Under the pieces are notes generated by a model, which saw only the letters and a list, made by a program, of their open reading frames with translations, was not told the origin of the DNA and did not search any database. A DNA stretch of 60,707 nucleotides, from NCBI GenBank assembly GCA_029262455.1, contig JAJCZJ010000008.1, positions 1-60,707 of the forward strand, given 5' to 3'. Of this stretch, positions 1 through 7,537 are shown piece by piece. Each line of letters begins with the position of its first letter. Position 1 is the first letter of the stretch. The stretch comes from Deltaproteobacteria bacterium (lineage in GTDB: Bacteria; Desulfobacterota; Binatia; HRBIN30; CADEER01). The translations under genes and the position numbers were made by a program.

Positions 1-83
1 CCCCCGAGCCCAGCGGCGCCCGCCCCATCTCCGCCGGCTACGCCGGCTCCGATGGGGCGAAATCCAAGAAGAAAAATCGCTGA
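1..83 (+). CDS. Possible 3' end of an IS21-type IstB gene (partial)
   Basis: An open frame enters from the left edge and ends at a TGA after a lysine-rich tail (GAKSKKKNR). It stops a few bases before a tandem repeat that looks like the right end of an IS21-family element. In that family istB is the last gene before such an end, so this is read as the IstB C-terminus. Only about 26 residues are visible and none of the ATPase motifs, so the identity rests on context. It could also be an unrelated tail. Confidence 0.3.
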   Translation, partial: PEPSGARPISAGYAGSDGAKSKKKNR

Positions 84-88
84 CTCAG

Positions 89-140
89 GGGGGTCAATTT
101 TGGACGCCGATTGGGGGTCAATTTTCGACGCCGATTGACA
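89..140. repeat. Tandem 24-bp terminal repeats of an IS21-like element
   Basis: Two direct 24-bp units lie back to back at 89-112 and 113-136. They start GGGGGTCAATTTT and end GACGCCGATT, with one mismatch. The right side ends in TTGACA, and the boundary falls exactly where a MAPEG-like reading frame is interrupted. Multiple terminal repeats and a CA end are typical of IS21-family ends, where they bind transposase. The element body lies outside the window. Confidence 0.6.
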
Positions 141-464
141 CGTTGTGACGTGGACGTAAGCGTGGGTGCCGCGGGCGACGACGAACAGCCATGCGACCAC
201 AAGCGCTGCAGTGCTGACGGCGTTCAAATTCGCGAGCACAAGGCACAGCACGTAGAAAACCACCGGAAACTGGAACTGATTCGCCAGATTTTTTGACGTC
301 AGAATCGTTGGCTTACTCCAGGCCTCATTGTCCATAGCCGCCTTGTCGCGATCGAAATCGCCGGACTTCACGTCACCCGCTTTTCGTTTCCCGTTCAGGA
401 TAAGGACAACCAGCGGCACCAATATCTGGGCCAACACAGGCCAGTAGATCAGGTGACTATTCAC
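141..464 (-). pseudogene. MAPEG-family membrane protein, C-terminus removed by an IS end
   Basis: Reading the minus strand from a GTG at 464 (with GGGGAGAG just upstream) gives about 108 residues. They include a hydrophobic N-terminal segment, then NQFQFPVVFYVLCLVLA and a segment ending ARGTHAYVHVTT. The last pattern is typical of prokaryotic MAPEG proteins, which are integral-membrane relatives of glutathione-dependent eicosanoid enzymes. The family is usually about 130-140 residues. Here the reading enters the IS21-like repeat after residue 108 and loses its last part. It follows the 525-959 gene by 60 bp, so the two probably formed one operon controlled by the divergent TetR gene. Confidence 0.65.
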
Positions 465-524
465 GATGTCTCTCCCCGTCACGCAAGACGCGTAACTCTT
501 CGTCCATTATTTGGGCCGCCCGAT

Positions 525-959
525 TCATTCTTCAGAGGAAGGAGTCGATTTCTCGAGGCTCGAGGATCTGAGCGACGACGTCGCCTCAAAGAGGCTGGCA
601 ATCAGTAGCGCGCTCACACAAGCCGCGACGACGACCGCTGCGTTCGCCAGTGTCGTCACGGGCTCGCCATCCCCGTGGCGCATGGATCCGCCGTAGGTTT
701 CACGGATGACGTAGGCAAAGACGAACGAACCGGCCATCGCGAGTGCGAGCACGCTCGCGAGGCGCGCCTCGCGTTTCACCCACACGAGCCAAAGACAAAC
801 GCCGCTGAAAAGCGCGTGTACGCAAAGCTGCCAGACTTCATGAAGTCGGGCGTGCTCGGGCCATGCAGGATTGAAGACATGGGTCTCGTTGATCTCGGCT
901 GCAGGAAGAAGAATCAGAAAGAATGTTGCGGCGATGGTCACGGCAAGCTTTGAAAGCAC
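525..959 (-). CDS. Small four-helix membrane protein
   Basis: A 144-residue protein begins at GTG 959 behind a GAGGAG ribosome site. It shows about four hydrophobic segments (residues 3-20, 44-60, 67-85, 101-125) and a Ser/Glu-rich polar tail. I cannot assign a function; similar short membrane proteins sit beside MAPEG genes and TetR regulators. It is transcribed away from the TetR gene and heads toward the broken MAPEG gene. A sigma70-like promoter containing an inverted repeat lies just upstream, so TetR control is likely. Confidence 0.7.
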   Translation of the reverse strand: MLSKLAVTIAATFFLILLPAAEINETHVFNPAWPEHARLHEVWQLCVHALFSGVCLWLVWVKREARLASVLALAMAGSFVFAYVIRETYGGSMRHGDGEPVTTLANAAVVVAACVSALLIASLFEATSSLRSSSLEKSTPSSEE

Positions 960-1018
960 TGGGGGTCTCCTCGCTGCGCCCTCCTTCGGGCGCCGTGCGA
1001 ATTGTCAATATGGACACT

Positions 1019-1049
1019 GTCTATTTACAACACATATAGACGCTGTCAA
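1019..1049 (-). promoter_or_regulatory. Promoter with probable TetR operator
   Basis: On the minus strand a TTGACA (-35, at 1049-1044) is followed after 16 bp by TAAATA (-10, at 1027-1022), pointing at the 525-959 gene. An inverted repeat GTCTAT-N11-ATAGAC (1019-1041) covers the spacer and -10. It lies immediately before the TetR start codon at 1051. A palindrome between -35 and -10 of a divergent promoter is the classic TetR operator position. Binding itself is inferred. Confidence 0.55.
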
Positions 1050-1050
1050 C

Positions 1051-1662
1051 ATGGGGCCGATGCCCGATCCCAAACGCGATACCTACCATCACGGAGACCT
1101 CCGCCACGCGATCATCCTGTCAGCTCTCGAGATCCTCGACGCGGATGGAGTCGACGCGGTTTCAATTCGGGCCGTCGCGAGGCGCGCCGGCGTGTCCCAC
1201 TCCGCCCCGGCAAACCATTTCCGTGACAGAGGGGCCCTGCTGACCGCTCTCGCTGTCCATCTGTTTCACGCCCTCAACGAGAAGATCGAGAGCGACTTCG
1301 CTTCTGCCCCTTCCAACCTTCGCGAGCGCGTGCAGAGCTTCACCCGAATGCTGATCGACTTCGGACTCAAGCAGCCGAATCGCTATCGACTCCTGTGGCG
1401 ACGCGATCTACTCGACGACACAGACGGCCAGCTGCAGACGGAGATGGATACGCTCTACGACCGGCTGGCTGACGAGATCCATCGTGTCGGCGTCGGGAAG
1501 CGGTTCGATCGCGACACCTATGCCGTGGCCCTCTGGTCGATGGTTCATGGATACGTGTCGCTGCGACTCGACGGAAACCTTGAATCACGCATCGACCCTC
1601 GTTCGGGTACGAAGCGACAGGACGCGATCATTGAGGCGTTTCTCGACGCTTTCGCGACTTGA
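1051..1662 (+). CDS. TetR/AcrR-family transcriptional regulator
   Basis: A 203-residue protein. The N-terminal helix-turn-helix spans about residues 12-60 (YHHGDLRHAI, then VSIRAVARRAGVSHSAPANH), with the usual TetR_N spacing. The C-terminal part, with FALKQPNRYRLLWRRD-like content, resembles the WHG-type ligand domain. A longer reading exists upstream, but the ATG at 1051 places the HTH at the normal distance from the N-terminus and leaves the operator outside the gene. It is divergent from the membrane-protein/MAPEG operon and probably represses it and itself. The ligand is unknown. Confidence 0.85.
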   Translation: MGPMPDPKRDTYHHGDLRHAIILSALEILDADGVDAVSIRAVARRAGVSHSAPANHFRDRGALLTALAVHLFHALNEKIESDFASAPSNLRERVQSFTRMLIDFGLKQPNRYRLLWRRDLLDDTDGQLQTEMDTLYDRLADEIHRVGVGKRFDRDTYAVALWSMVHGYVSLRLDGNLESRIDPRSGTKRQDAIIEAFLDAFAT

Positions 1663-1890
1663 GCATTCCGAGACATGCTCGCCACACGTCGTCGTGGACG
1701 TCGAGCGCCGTTTCGTGACCGGGCAGAGACACGATTCGATCGAGGCTTGAGCCTTCTGACTGGCCAGATCGGCGGATTCTTTCGCGTCGAGGCAGCGAAT
1801 CAAGTGCATAGTCGCCGCCCGTTTTCTGTCAATCCATCTGTCGCCGTCGTCGCTCCCGCAGCTGGTCAGGGTAAGCAGTGCGAGTCCCAA
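1585..1890 (-). CDS. Possible small lipoprotein (start uncertain)
   Basis: The minus-strand frame begins with a hydrophobic stretch ending in a lipobox (LALLTLTSC), followed by the polar GSDDGDRW. That is what a lipoprotein signal looks like. About 100 residues follow, without a recognised domain, and the 3' end overlaps the TetR gene by 78 bases. Codons before the TTG start still read as a basic signal-peptide N-region (RRDSRPCLL), so the true start may have been lost when the adjacent nucleotidyltransferase relic arrived. This is a modest-confidence gene or gene remnant. Confidence 0.35.
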   Translation of the reverse strand: MGLALLTLTSCGSDDGDRWIDRKRAATMHLIRCLDAKESADLASQKAQASIESCLCPVTKRRSTSTTTCGEHVSECSSRESVEKRLNDRVLSLRTRTRVDA

Positions 1891-1914
1891 CAGGCAGGGA
1901 CGACTGTCGCGGCG

Positions 1915-2200
1915 TACGCGTTGCCCCGGTTACGGCCCGACTTCAAAGAGTTCTTACGATTGCTAGCCGAGGCGGGCGTTGAGTATCTGATCGTCGGCGG
2001 ATACGCCGTGACCTATCGTGGCCATCCGCGAGCGGCGATATGGACATCTGGATTCGAACGTCCGAGGAAAATGCCCGACGAACCGAGCGGGCGGATTACC
2101 GAACTCCGAGCTGGCAATTCATCAAAGGCGGACTGCCGCAGTGCGTGGATGGCGCAAGCGAGCGACCGACAACCACGCAACTGCTCGGGAGGACGCGGTT
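1915..2200 (+). pseudogene. Decayed copy of the nucleotidyltransferase gene at 6968-7414
   Basis: The frame around 1924-2036 reads RPDFKEFLRLLAEAGVEYL followed by IVGGYAVTYRGHPRA, which aligns residue for residue with the intact protein at 6968. The next conserved block (DMDIWIRTSEENARRT) continues in another frame after a short deletion near 2033-2040. Past about 2080 the similarity disappears. No start codon like that of the intact copy remains, and the partner gene that precedes the intact copy is not visible here. It is therefore a 5' portion of a dead paralogue. Confidence 0.75.
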
Positions 2201-2346
2201 GACACACTGAACGCGACTCGGGATCAAGGATCCGAACACGGGGCGATTCAGCCTGGAGAATTCAAAGATTCGAGGTGACACCCGCGGAAGTGCACGAGCA
2301 GAGGAGTCATTGTGCAGCGGCCTGAAGAGGGATTTCGAGCGAGGCA

Positions 2347-3429
2347 ATGCAAAAGACCATGAAGGCGGTCGTTACCACGGGCGTGGGCGGCTTCGACAAG
2401 CTCGACTACACGGACGTGCCGGTGCCGGAGATTTCACCCGGGGAGGCTCTCCTGCAGGTTCTAGCCGCCGGTGTGAACAATACGGAGATCAACACGCGCA
2501 TCGGCTGGTATTCCGCGTCGGTCTCGGGAGCGACCGAGGATGCGCTGGCGCCAGCGCCGGGCGCGTCGCGCGAGGACGGGGGGTGGAACGAGAAGACGCC
2601 GTTCCCGTTCATCCAGGGGACGGACTGTTGCGGTCGTGTCGTCGCCGTCGGTCCAGGGGCACCGCAGTCTCTGGTCGGTCGCCGGGCGCTCATTCGGCCG
2701 TGCATCCGGACGGCGGGATGGGACTCGCTCGAACACCACTGGATGGCGTCCGACTTCGACGGTGCCTTTGCGCAGTATGTGAAGGTGCCCGCGTCGGAGG
2801 TCTTCCCAATCGATTGCGCGTGGACGGATGCCGAGCTGGGTTCGATTCCGTGCGCCTACGGGACCGCGGAGAATCTGGTGCACAAGCTCGCAGTGGAAGC
2901 CGCGGACCGCGTGCTGATCACCGGCGCGTCCGGGGGCGTGGGCTCGGCCGCGGTACAGTTGTGCGAACGGCGCGGCGCCGAGGTCGTCGCCGTTGTCGCC
3001 GAAAGCAAACAGGAATCGATCCTCTCCCTCGGCGCTGACGCCGTCGTCAATCGGGGGGACGATCTCGTCGGCGCGCTCGGCGAATCCTCGGTCACAAAGG
3101 TCGTCGACTGCGTCGGCGGCGAAGGGTTTCCGTCTCTGCTCAAGGTCATGCGACCAGGCGCGGCGTACGCTACCAGCGGCGCGATCGCAGGGCCCATCGT
3201 AGCGCTGGACATGCGGGATCTGTATCTCAAGGATCTGCGTCTCATCGGCGCAACGGCGTGGGAGCGCGAAGTGTTTCCCAACCTGGTCTCCTACATCGAA
3301 GCCGGCGAGATCCGAGCACTCGTCCACAAAACCTTCCCCCTCGCCGAGATCGTCCAGGCGCAGAAGGAGTTCCTCCAAAAGACCCATGTGGGCAAGCTGG
3401 TTCTGATCCCACCTGCGCCGGACCGCTAG
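2347..3429 (+). CDS. Zinc-type (MDR) alcohol dehydrogenase / quinone oxidoreductase
   Basis: A 360-residue medium-chain dehydrogenase/reductase. The N-terminal GroES-like domain contains VLAAGVNNTEINTR and the GTDCCGRVVAVG turn. The Rossmann NADP-binding motif is GASGGVGSAAVQL (about residues 193-205). The structural-zinc cysteine set is incomplete, as in quinone-oxidoreductase-like members, so it may reduce enones or enoyl-CoA rather than oxidise simple alcohols. The cofactor is probably NADP(H); the substrate is unknown. The stop codon overlaps the GTG start of the next membrane-protein gene (TAGTG), which indicates co-translation. Confidence 0.85.
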   Translation: MQKTMKAVVTTGVGGFDKLDYTDVPVPEISPGEALLQVLAAGVNNTEINTRIGWYSASVSGATEDALAPAPGASREDGGWNEKTPFPFIQGTDCCGRVVAVGPGAPQSLVGRRALIRPCIRTAGWDSLEHHWMASDFDGAFAQYVKVPASEVFPIDCAWTDAELGSIPCAYGTAENLVHKLAVEAADRVLITGASGGVGSAAVQLCERRGAEVVAVVAESKQESILSLGADAVVNRGDDLVGALGESSVTKVVDCVGGEGFPSLLKVMRPGAAYATSGAIAGPIVALDMRDLYLKDLRLIGATAWEREVFPNLVSYIEAGEIRALVHKTFPLAEIVQAQKEFLQKTHVGKLVLIPPAPDR

Positions 3430-4244
3430 TGGACCGCTCTGCCTTTCGCCGACTCAGCGAGCTCACGGATACGCCGGTACCGGTGACGCCGGAAACATGG
3501 CGGCAGATCCAGCCCTGTCGTGAGGTTCGCCTGGGCAAGCGAACGCTCGTCATCACGCAGCCGACGTCCACGTTCTGGGTCTATCTGCTTGGCGGGTTGA
3601 CCACCGCGATGGGTATCAAGTGCGCCTGGCTCTCTGACGGCGAAGAGCTGCGCGCGTGGTGGAGTCTCGCACTCCTGCTCTGGGGTGTCGCAGCCCTGCT
3701 CGCCGGCACGAGCTACCAGGCATTCGGCTTTCACATCAAGTGCAGCGGCCGCGCGGTGTGTTCGTGGACGAGTTGGTGGGAGGTCTCCTACCTGATCTTG
3801 CAGTACTGGAGCATGTGCGCCCTCCTAATCGCAGACGCATTGATGAGCACTTCGAATTGGATGCGCCGAGCCCTCATATTTTACGCCGTTTCGACCGCCG
3901 CCCTCTATACGGTGTCGGTTCTCGCCGGAGCCCTTCGACCGATTCGTTCTTGGATCACGTTCGAGCGGCTGGTCCTGGTCAGCGCTCCAATCTACTTCCT
4001 ACTCGTTGCGAACAGCACCCAACGCTGGTTCGCTTCGGGCAACGCCGTCGACGCGAATCTCCTCTTGACGTGGATGGGGCTTCTACTCTCCATAATCTGC
4101 TACGCAGTTTACGACTACGCGCGGATTGGCCCGCGTATGTGGAGAGAAGGACGCGGGCGGTGGTTCTCCGAGAACGACGTCCTGCACGTCACCCTGATCC
4201 TCTGGATGGCCTTCATCGAGCTCGTATTGCTGCCGTCCCTCTAG
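3429..4244 (+). CDS. Multi-pass membrane protein of unknown function
   Basis: A 271-residue protein starting at a GTG that overlaps the preceding stop codon. After a cytoplasm-like N-terminal stretch of about 40 residues it has roughly seven hydrophobic segments. Two sequence landmarks are FGFHIKCSGRAVCSWTSWWE in the middle and ARIGPRMWREGRGRWFSEND before the last helix. The even helix spacing suggests a seven-helix bundle, but I do not recognise the family. Coupling to the dehydrogenase suggests a shared, probably lipid-related, role. Confidence 0.65.
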   Translation: MDRSAFRRLSELTDTPVPVTPETWRQIQPCREVRLGKRTLVITQPTSTFWVYLLGGLTTAMGIKCAWLSDGEELRAWWSLALLLWGVAALLAGTSYQAFGFHIKCSGRAVCSWTSWWEVSYLILQYWSMCALLIADALMSTSNWMRRALIFYAVSTAALYTVSVLAGALRPIRSWITFERLVLVSAPIYFLLVANSTQRWFASGNAVDANLLLTWMGLLLSIICYAVYDYARIGPRMWREGRGRWFSENDVLHVTLILWMAFIELVLLPSL

Positions 4245-4821
4245 CCCGGCTCGGATCGCACGGTGAGCTCGACGCTGTCGAGGCCGAGCTCACGGGAGAG
4301 AGAGCGGGGCGAAACGCAGAGACAAATCGGGAGAGCGCGGGATCGCGCAACACCAACAGCACCGCACTTGAAAACCGGCCCTGCCAGGAGGATTTAATCC
4401 GCTGGTAACGCAGATTTCCCAGCCCGGCGATGGCCGGAACCAAACCGCTGATGAACGCAGTTGAACGCAAATCGAGAAGAAAGGCTAAGGATAGGGCCCG
4501 AGGCTGAGGGTGGTGCTCGCTGCGCTCGTTATTGATGTCAGTGGAGGTGTAGCGAGAAAAATGGAGGGCGAGGCTCCGTCCGAGCCGCGTAGCGGATCTG
4601 ATTCTCTCGGATCGAATCTACACTGTTCCGATATTGCTCCTGTACGCGCAACGCGCTCCGCTGACCTCGCTATGCTCCTTCGCCTGACGTCAGTCGGAGC
4701 TCCCCAATCATCGTTGCGATGAAATTCTTCGCGACGCGGTTCCCCAGGGCTGAGAGTTGGGGATTCATTGCGGTTCACCGCGGGGAGTGCTCGCGAGAGT
4801 TCAAGCCGCGAGGCGGCGGTC
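4245..4821. other. Intergenic region, no convincing gene
   Basis: This 577-base gap separates the membrane-protein gene from the 3' end of the minus-strand beta-helix gene. Short frames on both strands have no recognisable protein content. The stretch near 4449-4473 has an imperfect direct repeat of TGAACGCA. Near 4690 there is a TGACGTCA palindrome. I see nothing else. Confidence 0.5.
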
Positions 4822-5712
4822 TCAGTCGTTGTCGCAAACGCCCCATGTCGCACCGATCGCTCCGGGGCGGCGGCTGGTTCCGCACGTCGTATTCTCTAGG
4901 CGCACCTTGGTTCCGGCAAAAATGTCGCCAAACAAACCGCTCGGCGCTGCTGATCCGTTTCCGGTAACCGATGAATCCTCCAGCCGCAGGGACCTGCTTG
5001 CAGCAACGCCGTGCCCTGGGTTTCCGGTCACGGTCATGCCCTGCACGCGAACCGACCGGTCCGCCCTCAAGCCTTCCGCGCCGTTGCCCGATACTTCACC
5101 GCCCTCGATTCTCATCGAGCCCGCGTTGACGATTGCGCCCGCCCCGCCGTTTCCCGTCGCGACAAACCCCGAGAGCCGAATTCTCCGAGTCACGAGGACA
5201 CCGTGGTCACTCGCGTTGCGCACTGTGAGATTCTCGCCGCGCAACGTCTTCGCCGAGATTCCGAAGTTGGTTCCGTCTTCGACGGTCACATTCTGCACCT
5301 TTAGCTTGCGCACCCAGATGCCGTTCGAGAACGGGAAGTCGAAACCGCCAAAGTTCCGAACCGTAACGTTCGTCAAGGTGACGTTGGATTCCACGCCGGC
5401 GATCCCTCCTCCGTCGACGACCACGTCTAAGATCTGAGCCCGGCGCGCGACCAGCACCTTTCCAGCCAGGATCCCCGGTCCTTGGATCGTACATTTCCCG
5501 AGGCACTCGACCGCAAGGTCCCCCTGCACGGTATGGCCATTGACGTGGAGAACGGCCCGATTGGATAGCCGAATCGCCGTCTGCGCTCCGCAGGTAAGAT
5601 CCGCCACGACGTTGACGGATCCGCCGTGGATCTCTCCACATGTCGTCACGTCTGCGGCTCGCAGCGGGACGGCAAACAAGACCACGAGCAAGACGATCAT
5701 CCTGGCGTTCAT
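4822..5712 (-). CDS. Secreted right-handed parallel beta-helix protein
   Basis: A 296-residue protein. The start at 5712 is chosen because GGAGAA lies just before it and the frame then begins directly with a signal peptide (MNARMIVLLVVLFAVPLRAA). The mature part repeats short turns of about 20-23 residues with the pattern x-L/V-x-N-x-T-V-x-N/G (for example LTNVTVRNFGG, VQNVTVEDGTN, GENLTVRNASD, VQGMTVTGNPGHG). These are the coils of a pectate-lyase-like beta-helix. It probably acts outside the cell as a polysaccharide-binding or lytic protein, but no catalytic residues could be fixed. Confidence 0.75.
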   Translation of the reverse strand: MNARMIVLLVVLFAVPLRAADVTTCGEIHGGSVNVVADLTCGAQTAIRLSNRAVLHVNGHTVQGDLAVECLGKCTIQGPGILAGKVLVARRAQILDVVVDGGGIAGVESNVTLTNVTVRNFGGFDFPFSNGIWVRKLKVQNVTVEDGTNFGISAKTLRGENLTVRNASDHGVLVTRRIRLSGFVATGNGGAGAIVNAGSMRIEGGEVSGNGAEGLRADRSVRVQGMTVTGNPGHGVAASRSLRLEDSSVTGNGSAAPSGLFGDIFAGTKVRLENTTCGTSRRPGAIGATWGVCDND

Positions 5713-5830
5713 TAGTTCTCCGCGTGGAGATGGCATCGAGTCAGCAACCCTAGCCCATCAACTGACTCCGGCTCAAACCAAACAGGCAAAGTTCCGGGAG
5801 TGGCTTCAGGCTATGCCGTGGGTGCCTTTT

Positions 5831-5862
5831 TCTCGCCGAAGCGTCGGTATGCTTCGGCGAGG
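5831..5862. other. Strong hairpin upstream of the GST gene
   Basis: A perfect 10-bp inverted repeat (TCGCCGAAGC at 5833-5842, GCTTCGGCGA at 5851-5860) closes an 8-base loop and extends outward with C-G and G-T pairs. One side is T-rich (CTTTTTC) and the other G-rich. It could be a terminator for leftward transcription, but it lacks a proper U-tract in either direction, so its role is open. Confidence 0.5.
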
Positions 5863-5916
5863 GGGGTGCTTTCCGGCAGATGCGCATACCCCAGGGGGCG
5901 CAAGGTCGGACCTGCG

Positions 5917-5971
5917 CTAGCAACGGGTTTTCCATTTGCCGCGCGTTGTCCTGTTTTCCAACGCGCTGCTA
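5917..5971 (-). repeat. Partial copy (left end) of the MITE-like element
   Basis: Read on the minus strand from 5971, this begins TAGCAGCGCGTTGGAAAACA and continues with GGACAACGCGCGGCAAATGG. It matches the left end of the full element at 56163 with few differences. It breaks off after about 45 bases, with another CTAG at 5917-5920. It lies in the gap before the GST gene. Confidence 0.6.
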
Positions 5972-6039
5972 AGGGGTAGACAACTGTTGATCGAAGAGGT
6001 TGCTGGTCGGTGAGAGCGACGGGAGTTTGAGGAGGAACA

Positions 6040-6651
6040 ATGTTGAAATTGCACTTTGCGCCGAACTCGCGCGCGGTTCGTACGTTGTGGTTACTCGAGG
6101 AACTCGGGCTGCCCTACGAGCTCAACATGATGGCCTTTCATCCGAAGGATCTGAAATCCGATGAGCATCGCGCGCGCCATCCGCTCGGTCGTATTCCAGT
6201 GCTCGAAGATGATGGCGTTATCATCTGGGAAAGTGGTGCGATCGCCGAATACATTTTGGAACGTCACAAGAACGGCGGACTCAAACCCGCTGTCGATGCA
6301 CCGGAGTTCCCGGCTTACCTGCAGTGGTTTCACTACTGCGAGGGGATGGTGATGCCGCCGGTGAATACCATCGTCGTTCACACGCTGCTGCTACCCGAGG
6401 ATCGAAGGGACGCGACGGTTTTGGGTCAGGCGCAGCGCTTGCTCACGAGGTCGCTTGCGCCGGTCGATCAAGCGCTAGCCGGCAAGGAGTACTTGATCGG
6501 AGCGTTCTCCGCAGCGGATACGATGTTGGGGCACGCTGCCGTCATGAGCAATCGCCTGGGCTGTGTGCCGGACGAGATGACCAATCTGAAAGCCTACACG
6601 GCGAGGTTGGAAGCGCGTCCTGCTTTTCTGAAGGCGGATTCGTTCGGTTAG
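6040..6651 (+). CDS. Glutathione S-transferase family protein
   Basis: A 203-residue cytosolic GST preceded by a strong GAGGAGG ribosome site. The thioredoxin-fold N-terminal domain carries the candidate catalytic Ser10 (APNSRAVR), the cis-proline turn GRIPVLEDDG near residues 50-60, and the glutathione-binding ESGAIAEYI. The helical C-terminal domain includes YLIGAFSAADTMLGHAAV. Length is normal. The last 17 codons plus the bases after the stop are duplicated 860 bp downstream at 7464-7518. Confidence 0.9.
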   Translation: MLKLHFAPNSRAVRTLWLLEELGLPYELNMMAFHPKDLKSDEHRARHPLGRIPVLEDDGVIIWESGAIAEYILERHKNGGLKPAVDAPEFPAYLQWFHYCEGMVMPPVNTIVVHTLLLPEDRRDATVLGQAQRLLTRSLAPVDQALAGKEYLIGAFSAADTMLGHAAVMSNRLGCVPDEMTNLKAYTARLEARPAFLKADSFG

Positions 6652-6828
6652 CCGTTGAGACCTACTTCCACCTTTCGCAACAGCATCGCTCGGCGTGGAC
6701 GCATGAACTCGACTTGCGCGCGTTTACAGATCGCCCGTGGTGGAACCACTAGTTGGGGTCTTCCAGTGCGGCCTGCTCGTGCAAGTCGATGATTTGTGGT
6801 CGAGCGGGGATGAGATACGGTGGTTTCC

Positions 6829-7029
6829 ATGGATGAAAATCTCCGTGTCGACCGGTCAGCGTTCTCGGTGGTGTCGTTGAGGCAACCTTCCGACGACAAG
6901 CAGTACTGGGCGACCAAGTCCGGAGCCGAGCGTCTGGCGGCTCTCGAGCTGTTGCGACAGGTGCTCTATGGATACGATCCGTCTACCACCCGACTTCAGA
7001 GAGTTCTTACGTTTGCTCGACGAGAGTAA
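6829..7029 (+). CDS. Small protein partnered with an overlapping nucleotidyltransferase
   Basis: A 66-residue soluble protein starting at ATG 6829 (MDENLRVDRSAFSVVSLRQP) and ending RLQRVLTFARRE. It contains a central QYWATKSGAERLAALELLRQ helix. From memory, similar short proteins precede nucleotidyltransferases in several uncultured or planctomycete-type genomes. Its last 62 bases overlap the next gene in another frame, so the two products are probably made at linked levels. The function is unknown; an adaptor or toxin-antitoxin-like partner is a guess from the arrangement. Confidence 0.65.
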   Translation: MDENLRVDRSAFSVVSLRQPSDDKQYWATKSGAERLAALELLRQVLYGYDPSTTRLQRVLTFARRE

Positions 7030-7414
7030 CGTTGAATATTTAGTCGTTGGTGGATACGCGGTCGCATATCATGGCCATCCCCGTGCCACGGGCGATATTG
7101 ACATCTGGATTCGGATGTCTGAGGAGAACGCCCGGCGCACGGCGTTGGTTCTAAAGTCGTTTGGATTCGATCTGCCCGAGGTGGAGGCGCGGTTGTTCCT
7201 TCTACCGGACCAAGTGGTCCGAATGGGAAACCCGCCGCTCCGAATCGAGATCTTGACAACGATTGATGGTGTCGAGTTCTGCGATTGCTATGAGCGCCGG
7301 GTCGCGATGGACCTCGACGGGTTGCTTGTTGCTGTCATTGCACTGGAAGATCTTAAGAGAAACAAGCGTGCCGCCGGGAGACCACAGGACTTGAGCGACC
7401 TCGAGGAGCTGTAG
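6968..7414 (+). CDS. Nucleotidyltransferase-fold protein (DUF6036-like)
   Basis: A 148-residue protein with a minimal polymerase-beta-type nucleotidyltransferase core. It has GG at residues 28-29 in the VVGGYAVAYHGHPRATGDID segment, the metal-binding pair Asp43 and Asp45 (GDIDIW), and a likely third carboxylate at Glu94 (PPLRIEILT). The C-terminal LEDLKRNKRAAGRPQDLSDL is typical of this family. It probably transfers a nucleotide to a protein or RNA, possibly the product of the overlapping upstream gene. A broken paralogue lies at 1915-2200. The catalytic residues are intact, so this copy is likely active. Confidence 0.8.
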   Translation: MDTIRLPPDFREFLRLLDESNVEYLVVGGYAVAYHGHPRATGDIDIWIRMSEENARRTALVLKSFGFDLPEVEARLFLLPDQVVRMGNPPLRIEILTTIDGVEFCDCYERRVAMDLDGLLVAVIALEDLKRNKRAAGRPQDLSDLEEL

Positions 7415-7463
7415 ACCGTTCGTCAGCGCTCTCTCGGTCTGTCAGATCGAAGCGGTCTTTATC

Positions 7464-7518
7464 CGAGGTTGGAAGCGCGTCCTGCCTTTCAGAAGGCGGA
7501 TTCGGTCGGTTAGCCGCT
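7464..7518 (+). repeat. Duplicated 3' end of the GST gene
   Basis: These 55 bases repeat 6602-6656 with four mismatches. They still encode RLEARPAFQKADSVG and a stop, matching the GST C-terminus RLEARPAFLKADSFG. The two copies are direct repeats enclosing the small-gene/nucleotidyltransferase pair. The differences show that the duplication is not brand new, or came from a paralogous GST. Confidence 0.85.
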
Positions 7519-7537
7519 GCGGCCGTAGGAGTTGACG

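Noticed and set aside
2461-3387. Minus-strand frame of 308 codons
   Set aside because: Antisense to the MDR dehydrogenase, whose motifs are clear on the other strand.
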